64,000 bases of DNA from Betaproteobacteria bacterium (lineage in GTDB: Bacteria; Pseudomonadota; Gammaproteobacteria; Burkholderiales; Rhodocyclaceae), in assembly GCA_016705475.1 (NCBI GenBank), contig JADIYD010000009.1:62001-126000 (forward strand), in the 5' to 3' direction. Shown here in pieces: positions 1 to 7,413 of the stretch. A program made the translations under genes and the position numbers. The number at the start of each line of letters is the position of its first letter. Positions within the stretch are counted from its first letter, which is position 1. The notes under the pieces were generated by a model that had not been told where the DNA came from, made no database searches, and was given only the letters and a program-made list of their open reading frames with translations.

Positions 1-735
1 CTGCTGGCAACTGGCACAGTCGGTCAGGCGCTTGCGGTCGAAGCCGACGACCATGGCCTTCTTGTTCACGATCCACGCGAAGCTCTGGAAGATGCCGATG
101 GCGCAGCCGTAGCGACAGAAAAGATGGCGCGCGAAGAGGAATTCGAGGCTCAGCACCGTGGTTGCCGCGGCCAGGAATATGACTTCCTTGGTGTAGAGCG
201 TGAAGGTGAACAGGCCGTGATATACCTGAAATGGCGGCATCAGGTAGGTCAGGCCGACCACCGCCCAGGCGAAGGCGAAGCCGATGGCGGCGGGGACGAC
301 GAGCAGCCAGTAGCGCTTGTCGCGCTTGGCGGGTGTGCCATCGGGTTCCCACGGCGGGGTTTGTTTCTTGTCCCAGACCGAGTGCTTGCCGCTGGCAATG
401 AGCATGAGCCGGTTGATCGTTTCGACCACGGAAAAGTGAGGGCACAGCCAGCCGCAGTAGAGCCTGCCCCATTTCCAGGCGACGCCGATGATCAGCGCGC
501 CAGTGCCGAGCACGGGCAGGAAGAGGTAAAGGATGATGTTGATGACTGCCGTGCTCGCTTCGCCGGTGCCGGCCATCAGGTCATCGATGCCGAGATGCCA
601 CGGATAGGTCAGGAAATAGGCGTGGCGCTCGGTGAGGTCGTAGCGGAACAGGTCGAAAATGGGCGTGATGGTGAAGAGCGTGAAAAAGCCCATCTGCGCA
701 AGAAGACGCGCGCGCTGCAGCTTTTCAATTTTCAC
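1..735 (-). CDS. Membrane 4Fe-4S polyferredoxin (NapH/CcoG-like), C-terminus cut by window edge
   Basis: The minus-strand frame opens at a GTG at 735 and runs off the left edge, giving about 245 residues. It shows several hydrophobic segments, a CGWLCP motif, a later CRYGCAIG motif and a CASC motif at the cut end. This cysteine pattern is typical of NapH/NosH/CcoG-type membrane iron-sulfur proteins that pass electrons or assist metal-centre assembly. It is the last visible gene of a norE-norF-norQ run, so a role in nitric oxide reductase maturation or electron supply is likely but inferred. The GTG start overlaps the TGA of the preceding gene, suggesting translational coupling. The start and that stop both lie inside a copy of the dispersed repeat. 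Confidence 0.75.
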   Translation of the reverse strand, partial: MKIEKLQRARLLAQMGFFTLFTITPIFDLFRYDLTERHAYFLTYPWHLGIDDLMAGTGEASTAVINIILYLFLPVLGTGALIIGVAWKWGRLYCGWLCPHFSVVETINRLMLIASGKHSVWDKKQTPPWEPDGTPAKRDKRYWLLVVPAAIGFAFAWAVVGLTYLMPPFQVYHGLFTFTLYTKEVIFLAAATTVLSLEFLFARHLFCRYGCAIGIFQSFAWIVNKKAMVVGFDRKRLTDCASCQQ

Positions 736-757
736 TGTTTTTCCCGGTTGACCGTGG
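721..757 (-). repeat. Uptake-signal-like repeat, copy 1
   Basis: The minus strand carries CCA then CGGTCAAC (747-754), followed by AAAAA and GAAAATTGAAAA tracts. It encodes the last residues of the 144-aa nor-cluster protein and holds the GTG start of the next gene. Confidence 0.8.
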
Positions 758-1159
758 AAGGGCCGGCCCGATGAGCGGGAAACGCCACATCTGCCCGTTC
801 ATGGCCTTGATCAGCGCATACATGCCGAACAGCACCAGCGTCGAGTGAATGCACGTGAAATAGAGGATCAGCGCCACCCAGGTCCATTCCCAGTCCAGCC
901 CGCCGAGGCCGAGGATGAGGCCGGAGAAGACGACAATGAGCAGGCCGCCGACCAGGCTGACGAAGGTAGTCTGCCGGAGATGCTGGCGGGCCAGCAGCGG
1001 CGCGCTGTCGCGGAATTTGAACCAGAGGCCGGCGAGCAGCAGGAAAGCCAGCCCCGGCAACAACAGCAGGTTGATCAGGTAGAGGGCTTCGGCGAGGACG
1101 GCCAGGTTTTGCCCGGCCTTTTCTTCCTCGAATCCGAAGTCATCGTCCGAAAGTGGCAT
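725..1159 (-). CDS. Small nor-cluster membrane protein, unknown function
   Basis: This 144-residue protein has an acidic N-terminus (about residues 4-14) and three or four hydrophobic helices. I do not recognise a named family. It starts within the end of norQ (20-nt overlap) and its stop overlaps the next gene's GTG, so it belongs to the norEFQ transcription unit. A role in assembling or anchoring nitric oxide reductase is a guess from position alone. The final ten or so residues (PRSTGKNSEN) are encoded by the dispersed repeat, so the tail is probably not functionally conserved. Confidence 0.65.
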   Translation of the reverse strand: MPLSDDDFGFEEEKAGQNLAVLAEALYLINLLLLPGLAFLLLAGLWFKFRDSAPLLARQHLRQTTFVSLVGGLLIVVFSGLILGLGGLDWEWTWVALILYFTCIHSTLVLFGMYALIKAMNGQMWRFPLIGPALPRSTGKNSEN

Positions 1160-1922
1160 TGACGATTTCCATGAGCGCCTCGACAGTCTCTTCGTCGTCG
1201 GTCAGGCTTTCGACCAAGGCGGCGCGGCAGGCGGCGGTGACGTCGAAGCCGGACTTGATGAGTGTCGCGGCATAGACCAACAGGCGGGTGCTGGCGACTT
1301 CTTCGAGGTCGCGGTCTTTCAATGCACGGAAAGCCTTGGCGATGCCGACCAGGCGTTTGGCCAGATCAGCGTCGCAGCCTGTTTCGCCGATCAGGATGGA
1401 GATTTCGCGCTCGGCACCGGGGAAGTCGAAGCGCATCGAGACGAAACGCTGGCGGGTCGATGGCTTGAGACCCTTGAGCAGGTTCTGGTAGCCGGGGTTG
1501 TAGGAGACGACGAGCATGAAATTGGCCGGTGCTTCGAGGATTTCACCGGTGCGGTCGATGGGCAGGATGCGGCGGTCGTCGGCCAGCGGGTGGAGGACGA
1601 CGGTCGTATCCTTCCGTGCCTCGACGATTTCGTCGAGGTAGCAGATGCCGCCTTCGCGCACGGCGCGGGTCAGCGGGCCGTCGGACCAGTAGGTGCCCTT
1701 GTCGGAAATCAGGTGGCGGCCGACGAGGTCGGCGGCGGTCAGGTCGTCGTGGCAGGCGACGGTATAGAGCGGCAGTTTCAACCTTGCCGCCATGTGCGCC
1801 ACGAAGCGCGTCTTGCCGCAGCCGGTGGGGCCTTTGATGAGCAGCGGCAGGCGCTGCTGGAAAGCGTGCTCGAAGAGCGAAATTTCGTTGCCTGAAGGTT
1901 CGTAGAAGGGCAGTTCGGTCAT
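1140..1922 (-). CDS. norQ: NorQ/CbbQ-type AAA+ ATPase
   Basis: The product has 260 residues from the ATG at 1922; the frame is open further upstream, but that extension is arginine-rich and overlaps norF. The Walker A motif is GPTGCGKT (about residues 31-38), the Walker B motif is ICYLDEI, and a sensor-type SYNPGYQ follows. This is the MoxR/NorQ/CbbQ AAA+ family, which activates nitric oxide reductase by inserting the non-haem iron, normally with the VWA-domain partner NorD. No norD is visible in this window; it may lie beyond the left edge or elsewhere. The start overlaps the norF stop. Confidence 0.9.
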   Translation of the reverse strand: MTELPFYEPSGNEISLFEHAFQQRLPLLIKGPTGCGKTRFVAHMAARLKLPLYTVACHDDLTAADLVGRHLISDKGTYWSDGPLTRAVREGGICYLDEIVEARKDTTVVLHPLADDRRILPIDRTGEILEAPANFMLVVSYNPGYQNLLKGLKPSTRQRFVSMRFDFPGAEREISILIGETGCDADLAKRLVGIAKAFRALKDRDLEEVASTRLLVYAATLIKSGFDVTAACRAALVESLTDDEETVEALMEIVNATFGR

Positions 1923-2188
1923 TTGAGAGAAATCCAGTAAGCAAGCAGAATCAGGCTGGCAACGACGATCAGCCAGCCTTCGAGCAGGACGCGCCACATC
2001 ATCGGGGCGTCGCGCAGTTCCATGAAATCGAGAATGACCAGCCGGCCCTTGACGAAGGCAATGACCAGCATGGCGACGATGGCCCCGGTGCCGGCGGCGC
2101 CGACTTCACCGAGGTACCAGGTGATGCCGGTAGCGACCATGAGGACGACCCAGGCGCGATGGGCGGAATTCTTGAGGGCGGCGATCAT
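1919..2188 (-). CDS. norF: NorF-like small membrane protein (cytochrome oxidase subunit IV type)
   Basis: An 89-residue protein with three hydrophobic helices, matching the short prokaryotic cytochrome c oxidase subunit IV/NorF family. It starts at 2188, where its ATG overlaps the norE stop, and it ends across the norQ start, so norE, norF and norQ are tightly coupled. NorF supports nitric oxide reductase activity in characterised denitrifiers, though its exact function is unresolved. The assignment rests on size, topology and position; the sequence alone would be weaker evidence. Confidence 0.75.
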   Translation of the reverse strand: MIAALKNSAHRAWVVLMVATGITWYLGEVGAAGTGAIVAMLVIAFVKGRLVILDFMELRDAPMMWRVLLEGWLIVVASLILLAYWISLK

Positions 2189-2778
2189 CAGCGCATCACA
2201 TAAACGAGCGGGAAAAGAACGATCCACAGCAGGTCGACCATGTGCCAGTAGGCGGCGCCGCTTTCCAGACCATGCGCGTTGTGGCCACCGTAGGCGCCAT
2301 TCCTGGCCTGGAACCAGAGCACGGTCAGGATGACCATGCCGAGGATGACGTGCATGAAATGGAAGAAGGTCAGCGAGATGTAGAACATGTAAAACGTGTT
2401 GGTCGACATCGAAATGCCGGCGCCGAACTTTTCGGCGTATTCGATGACCTTGACGACGAGAAAGCCGCCGCCGCACAGCCAGCCAAGCAGGATGTTGGGC
2501 GGAATGGCCTTGATGTCATCACGGTGCGCTGCCTGCACGGCGCGCACGATGAACCACGAGCCGGTGATCAGCAGCACCGTGTTGAGGGCGCCGAGGTCAC
2601 GGTCCAGCGTCTGCTGGTAGAAATTGAACATCTCGACATTCTTCGCCCGGGCAAAGGAATAGGCGGCAAAGAACACCGCGAAGGCGAGCAATTCGGCGAG
2701 GATGAAGAACCAGATGGCGAGGTCGCCGGGCAGACGTTTGCTGCCGAGGTCGGTTGCAGGTAGGGCGACGGTTGTCAT
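2188..2778 (-). CDS. norE: NorE, cytochrome c oxidase subunit III-like protein
   Basis: The most likely start is the ATG at 2778 (alternative at 2787), giving 196 residues. It shows the five-helix subunit III pattern with FFHFMHVILGM and a C-terminal WHMVDLLWIVLFPLVY, the classic signature of this family. NorE is an accessory membrane protein of cytochrome c-dependent nitric oxide reductase. It is the first gene of the norEFQ run, transcribed away from the acyltransferase gene. The longer reading up to 2892 adds a basic, low-quality N-terminus and is rejected. No strong ribosome binding site was seen for either start. Confidence 0.85.
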   Translation of the reverse strand: MTTVALPATDLGSKRLPGDLAIWFFILAELLAFAVFFAAYSFARAKNVEMFNFYQQTLDRDLGALNTVLLITGSWFIVRAVQAAHRDDIKAIPPNILLGWLCGGGFLVVKVIEYAEKFGAGISMSTNTFYMFYISLTFFHFMHVILGMVILTVLWFQARNGAYGGHNAHGLESGAAYWHMVDLLWIVLFPLVYVMR

Positions 2779-2836
2779 GGCCTGCATGGTAGCGGGGTGT
2801 CGATCACTACAAATTGATATGCCCCAAAAAAGGAGG

Positions 2837-3985
2837 CTAGTTCGCGCAGCGGAAGGGCAGGTGCGCTGCCGCCTGATCACGGTAGGCGGCAACCGCGCCG
2901 CCCTGCACCTCGAGGTGCCGCCCGATCAGTTTGCGCATGGCAGGATCGGCAATCCAGTGCGCGGAATGGACGACAGTTGGCGTGAAACCGCGTGCCACCT
3001 TGTGCTCGCCACCGGCGCCGGGCTCGAAGCGCTGCAGGCCCTCGCGCAGGCAGTAGGCGATGCCCTGGTAGAAACAGAGTTCGAAATGCAGGCTGTGATA
3101 CTGGCCGCTACAGCCCCAGTAACGGCCATAGAGCGTTTCATCGCTGCGGAAACAGAGCGATACGGCTACTGCCTGGCCACGGTCACGAGCGATGAAAACG
3201 ACCATGCGCCGGCCTAGCGCCTGCGCCAGGTCGGCGAAGCAGGCTGCTGTGAACACGGCATGGTTGTTGAACTTGTCGAAGGTCGAGGTGTAGAGGGCGT
3301 GCAGCGTCGGCCATTCGGCCGGATCGATCTCGTTGCCGTGGCGGACCTGGATATCAAGCCCGCTTTCCGCCACCTTGCGCCGCTCGGCCCGCACCTTGCG
3401 CCGTTTTTCGGCGGCAAAGGTGGCGAGATAGCCGTCGAAGTCACCGCAGCCATTGTCGAGCCACTGGAACTGGACGTTGTGGCTGATCAGCATCCCGGCC
3501 TCCTGTAGCGCTCTCCGGTCATCCTCGTGCGGAAATGCGACGTGCCACGACGACATGTCGTGCCCGCTGGCCACCGACTGCGCGCCATCGATCAGGGCGC
3601 GGCGAATCGCCGAAGCATCCGGGCCGTCGGCCACCAGCAGGCGCGGCCCGGTGGCCGGGGTATGCGGCAAGCCGGTCAGCAGCTTCGGATAATAGGTGCG
3701 GCCAAGTTGCTGGTAGGCCGATGCCCACGACCAGTCGTGAATGAAGTCGCCGTGGGAGTTGAAGCGCACATACAGCGGCAGGATGCCGACGATGCGCTCT
3801 TGCTCATCGGCCGCCGTCAGGTGACAGGGCACCCATCCCCACTCTGGCCCTGCCGCACCGTGCCGTTCGACGATGGACAGAAAGTCGACATTGAGAAAAG
3901 GATCGCCGGGCGGACAGAAACGATTCCACGCCGCGCGCGGGATGGCGTCGGCAGAATCAACGGAGGAGATCTTCAGGGCTGGCAT
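2837..3985 (-). CDS. FemAB-like GNAT-fold acyltransferase (DUF482/PF04339 type)
   Basis: This 382-residue cytosolic protein carries the hallmarks of the DUF482 family: an early PF(L/V)xxxFL-type segment, a central RRKVRAERRKV basic stretch, and a C-terminal half with FRSDETLYGRYWGCSGQYHSLHFE... ending in a FEPGAGGEHK motif. Members have the peptidoglycan-biosynthesis FemAB/GNAT fold and are presumed to transfer acyl or aminoacyl groups; the substrate is unknown. The gene stands alone on the minus strand upstream of norE, about 60 bp away, and is probably not part of the nor unit. Confidence 0.8.
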   Translation of the reverse strand: MPALKISSVDSADAIPRAAWNRFCPPGDPFLNVDFLSIVERHGAAGPEWGWVPCHLTAADEQERIVGILPLYVRFNSHGDFIHDWSWASAYQQLGRTYYPKLLTGLPHTPATGPRLLVADGPDASAIRRALIDGAQSVASGHDMSSWHVAFPHEDDRRALQEAGMLISHNVQFQWLDNGCGDFDGYLATFAAEKRRKVRAERRKVAESGLDIQVRHGNEIDPAEWPTLHALYTSTFDKFNNHAVFTAACFADLAQALGRRMVVFIARDRGQAVAVSLCFRSDETLYGRYWGCSGQYHSLHFELCFYQGIAYCLREGLQRFEPGAGGEHKVARGFTPTVVHSAHWIADPAMRKLIGRHLEVQGGAVAAYRDQAAAHLPFRCAN

Positions 3986-4087
3986 TGGGGTATTTTCAGT
4001 AGTGGCTTTAAGCGGACCCTCGATCGGGCCGTCGGTTCCCCATCATCCACCATGTGACCGTCAAATGTCGGGCTTGCACCGCCATTG

Positions 4088-4124
4088 CTACGGTCAACCG
4101 GAAATTTCGGCGAAAATCGGAATC
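4088..4124 (+). repeat. Uptake-signal-like repeat, copy 2
   Basis: CTA then CGGTCAAC (4091-4098), followed by AAATTT and GAAAATC tracts. Intergenic, between the acyltransferase and DUF302 genes. Confidence 0.85.
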
Positions 4125-4177
4125 TCCCGCGGCCGGTTTGCCGCTGGAGACGCAACGTTTTCAGAGCAGGGAGTGCC

Positions 4178-4561
4178 ATGTACTACATCGTCGACAGCGA
4201 CAAATCCTTCTACGAAGCCACCACCGACCTCGTCCCGGTCATCCAGCGCCTCGGCCTCAATGTCCTGCAGGTGCATGATCTGGGCGGCATGCTCGATAGC
4301 AAGGACATCGAATTCGACGACGAATGTCAGGTCTTCGAGATCGGCAATCCACGCCTGGTCGAAAAAGTCCTGGCCATCGACACCCATCTCAGTGCGGCCT
4401 TGCCCTGGCGAATCTCGGTTTATACCGAGAACGGCAACACGAAGATCGCCGCACTACGCCCGGCACCGATGTTCGCCGCACTTTCAAGCGATGCTGCGCT
4501 GGCCAAGCTGGCACAGGATCTTGAGGAAAAGCTGATCCAGATCGTTCACGAGACGCGCTAA
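4178..4561 (+). CDS. DUF302 domain protein
   Basis: The 127-residue product starts at the ATG at 4178, preceded by a good AGGGAG ribosome binding site; the frame is open upstream to 4085 but that part lies over the repeat. The sequence MYYIVDSDKSFYEATTDL and the later VFEIGNP...ISVYTENGNTKI pattern match the small DUF302 fold (TT1751-like). It has no signal peptide and its function is unknown. It is a single-gene unit. Confidence 0.75.
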   Translation: MYYIVDSDKSFYEATTDLVPVIQRLGLNVLQVHDLGGMLDSKDIEFDDECQVFEIGNPRLVEKVLAIDTHLSAALPWRISVYTENGNTKIAALRPAPMFAALSSDAALAKLAQDLEEKLIQIVHETR

Positions 4562-4719
4562 GCAGCTGGAAAAACGGCGCTCAACATCAGTGTTTGAAAT
4601 TACCCACGATAAGCGTGGAAAAAAGCTGTTGGGGCTTGTTTACGGTCAGTAATGTGAAACCCATAGTTGCCGCTAATGTTTTAGAAAAGCGGACATTCAA
4701 CGTCTGAGTTAGACCTTTG

Positions 4720-5272
4720 CTAGGGACGCTCTCGCCAAAACTCGCGTGTCGAGGCTTCGAGTGTGCGGGACAGTCGGACGTACCCCATGCCTGTGCCATT
4801 GGTGTAAACAGACCCATTTTGCCGGGTTCGAATTTGGCTGGGCCAAATTCCAGGACGAGGGTGAATAACCTGAGAGTGCATGATCGCTTCTTTTGTCTTG
4901 TCCCGCTCTTCAGGTGGGACGACTACGTAGCGAGTCTGATCACCGTCTGTGCCGTCGAACTGAGCGTAATGAATAACATGTCGGACCTTTGGGCGTGCGA
5001 ACTCAATATCCGAATAGTGCCTGATTAGCATTTTTTCGTGGATCGCATCATGCACATAGACATTGGCCGCGCATTGAAGAAGTTGGTGCCGATTGAGTGC
5101 GATTACATCACGAGCGTTCTTTATCGCTACAACGCCTCTTTCGTTGGGAACGCTATAAACATCGCCATCGTAGCCTAGGAAAAATAGTTTTGGCGTGAGC
5201 GGCAGGAGCGCAAGCATTCCTGCGGACCCCATGCCAAAGGAGTGCCCAGGAGACCTCTCTTTATCAAGTCGC
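4720..5272 (-). pseudogene. DUF4238 gene, C-terminal fragment (split by the IS)
   Basis: This is the 3' part of a DUF4238 gene interrupted at 5272/5273. In the minus frame it reads RLDKERSPGHSFGMGSAG then LLPLTPKLFFLGYDGD and runs to a stop at 4720. Removing the IS and one CGC target copy joins it exactly in frame to the fragment at 6590-7128 (...VLTNKW then RLDKERS...), restoring about 362 codons. Base composition looks less GC-rich than the flanks, by eye, suggesting acquired DNA. The function of DUF4238 is unknown. Confidence 0.85.
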
Positions 5273-5322
5273 TGAATCGCCCCGGGTTTGATGGAGGCTC
5301 TAACTCTTGAGAAGATAGAGCC

Positions 5323-5670
5323 ATGAAGAAACCAGTTAAGTTTTCCCCCGAATTCCGTGAGCGCGCCGTGCGCATGGTTACCGAAAGCCGAGCCGATCAC
5401 CCATCGCTATGGTCAGCCGTTGAATCCATTGCCGCCAAGATCGGCTGTACGTCTCAGACGCTACTGATCTGGGTGCGTCAGCACGAACGAGATAACGGCC
5501 AGCGCGAAGGGCCGACCACGGCAGACCAGAAGCGCGTCAAGGAACTGGAGCGCGAGGTCAAGGAGTTACGCAAGGCCAATGAGATTCTCAAACTTGCCAG
5601 CGCGTTTTCGCCCAGGCGGAGCTCGACCGCCGATTCAAGTCCTGAGAGCGTTCGTCGACGAACACCGTAA
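5323..5670 (+). CDS. IS3-family OrfA
   Basis: This 115-residue frame has an N-terminal helix-turn-helix (FSPEFRERAVRMV..., then IAAKIGCTSQTLLIWV) and a leucine-zipper-like segment (VKELEREVKELRKANEILKLA). Related OrfA proteins usually end ...ASAFFAQAELDRR-FKS. Here the frame leaves that ending after ASAF, consistent with one missing T in the TTTT run near 5605. It therefore reads on in an unusual frame to 5670. That could be a real mutation or a sequencing error. Confidence 0.85.
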   Translation: MKKPVKFSPEFRERAVRMVTESRADHPSLWSAVESIAAKIGCTSQTLLIWVRQHERDNGQREGPTTADQKRVKELEREVKELRKANEILKLASAFSPRRSSTADSSPESVRRRTP

Positions 5671-6550
5671 TGCCTTCGGGGTCGAGCCGATCTGCCGGCA
5701 ATTGCAGATTGCCCCGTCAGGTTACCGGCGCCACGTTGCCCTGCGGCGCAATCCTGAACAGCGTAGCCAGAGAGTGCGGCGTGACGAGGTCTTGGTTCCC
5801 GAGATCGAGCGCGTCTGGCAGGCGAACCTGCAGGTCTATGGTGCCGACAAGGTCTGGCGGCAACTGAATCGTGAAGGCATCGTGGTGGCCCGTTGTACGG
5901 TCGAGCGCCTCATGCGGCGTCAAGGTTTGCGCGGTGTCATGCGCGGCAAGGTGGTGCGCACCACGGTCAGTGACAGCAAAGCGCCTTGCCCGCTGGATCG
6001 GGTCAATCGGCAATTCAAGGCCGAACGTCCCAATCAGTTGTGGGTTTCGGACTTCACCTATGTCTCGACCTGGCAAGGCTGGCTTTACGTGGCCTTCGTT
6101 ATCGACGTTTTTGCCCGACGTATCGTGGGGTGGAGGGTGAGCAGTTCCATGCATACAGACTTCGTCCTCGATGCCCTGGAGCAGGCGCTGTACGCACGCC
6201 AGCCGAGTCCGGAGGAGGCGTTGATCCACCATTCGGACAGGGGCTCCCAGTACGTCTCGATCCGCTACAGCGAGCGGCTGGCCGAAGCGGGGATTGAGCC
6301 ATCAGTCGGCAGCAAGGGCGACAGCTACGACAACGCCTTGGCGGAGACGATTAATGGCTTGTACAAGGCCGAGATGATCCACCGTCGTGCCCCCTGGAAA
6401 ACCAAGGAATCCGTAGAGCTGGCAACCCTGGAATGGGTGTCTTGGTTTAACCACCACAGACTACTTGAACCGATTGGCTATATCCCGCCGGCAGAAGCTG
6501 AGGCAAACTACTACAGGCAACTCGCCAATCAGGCCGTCGTCATGGCCTGA
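5579..6550 (+). CDS. IS3-family OrfB transposase (DDE)
   Basis: The frame has 323 residues from the first ATG; in IS3 elements this part is normally made as an OrfAB fusion by frameshifting from orfA. The DDE catalytic core is intact: WVSDFTYVS (first Asp), IHHSDRGSQY (second Asp) and SYDNALAETINGLYK (Glu), with a final WVSWFNHHR. The segment from about residue 17 on is typical OrfB. A single-base change in orfA upstream may affect fusion production. Confidence 0.92.
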   Translation: MRFSNLPARFRPGGARPPIQVLRAFVDEHRNAFGVEPICRQLQIAPSGYRRHVALRRNPEQRSQRVRRDEVLVPEIERVWQANLQVYGADKVWRQLNREGIVVARCTVERLMRRQGLRGVMRGKVVRTTVSDSKAPCPLDRVNRQFKAERPNQLWVSDFTYVSTWQGWLYVAFVIDVFARRIVGWRVSSSMHTDFVLDALEQALYARQPSPEEALIHHSDRGSQYVSIRYSERLAEAGIEPSVGSKGDSYDNALAETINGLYKAEMIHRRAPWKTKESVELATLEWVSWFNHHRLLEPIGYIPPAEAEANYYRQLANQAVVMA

Positions 6551-6589
6551 CTTAAACCAACCGGCCTCCACGGAAACCGGGGCGATTCA

Positions 6590-7128
6590 CGCCACTTATT
6601 TGTCAGTACCGCAGGGTTGTCAGATGTTATGAATGGAACTTCCGTTTTGTTCTTGATGATGCAGAACTTGAGGTCGTCAATTTCATGCTTTGAATTGGCA
6701 AATGTTCTGCATGCTATCTGAACGGCTTCTTTGATACCAAATGAGAAGTCGTCTTGAGGAAAATCCACAAGAGTTTTGGTTGAATCAGCCATTTGGACGG
6801 CGCGTACGGCTGCAGCCTCTGTCCGAAGGTGCTGAAAAAGCCAGAATGTCTTAATGATTGTTTTACTACCCTCGGTGAGGGAGCGGCTGTTTTGAATAAG
6901 CTCGCGCAGTGCTTGACCATACCCCGATTCGATCAGCTGAATTGCCTTTTCAAGTCTTTCATCTGTGCCGTAAAAATAGTCTTTCGAGCACTGATTTTTC
7001 ACTGGCGCGTTCGGGATTAGCCTCTTACGATCAAGATTGAAAACGCTGATAGCTGCATCGCCAGACCCCAGCGTAAACGGGCGCAAGTGACAGCGCGGAA
7101 CATAGTGTTGGTTCTTATTGGTCGCCAT
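6590..7128 (-). pseudogene. DUF4238 gene, N-terminal fragment (split by the IS)
   Basis: This holds the 5' part of the interrupted gene, starting at 7128 with MATNKNQHYVPRCHLRPFT, the DUF4238 opening signature. It continues through FITSDNPAVLTNKW at the insertion point. The native reading stops being native at 6592; beyond it the frame runs into the IS end. Other than the insertion I see no stop or frameshift in either half. Confidence 0.85.
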
Positions 7129-7354
7129 TGATGCTTAGCGTCTCTATCTGAGAGTCTACAGGATGACATTTTACTTGTTATGCATTACGCCCCCGATGTT
7201 TTTGGTCACCATGGGTAACCGCTATGGGGAAGAACCTTGCCCCGCCGCTTTTGGCCGAAAGCCGAAAAATCCGTTCCAACCATTCACATCGACTCCCGGA
7301 TTTTCGAGCAAGCTGGCCTTGAAAGTCTTCTCAGAACTCAATTCGCCAGCCCAT

Positions 7355-7387
7355 AAAAAAGGCGCGGTTCTTGCGAACCGCGCCTTT
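7355..7387 (-). terminator. Intrinsic terminator of norCB
   Basis: A 13-bp perfect stem (AAAGGCGCGGTTC with its complement) is followed on the minus strand by a run of Ts. It lies about 30 bp after the norB stop. Confidence 0.9.
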
Positions 7388-7413
7388 CCGGTGCTATTTC
7401 AGCGTACTACCGA

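Larger units (their letters stand above)
5273..6589 (+). mobile_element. Complete IS3-family insertion sequence, 1317 bp
   Basis: The ends are imperfect inverted repeats: the left end starts TGAATCGCCCCGG and the reverse complement of the right end starts TGAATCGCCCCGG. Inside are overlapping orfA and orfB with the IS3-type helix-turn-helix and DDE transposase. The element is flanked by the 3-bp direct repeat CGC (5270-5272 and 6590-6592). It lies inside a DUF4238 gene. The clean repair on excision suggests a recent insertion. Confidence 0.93.
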
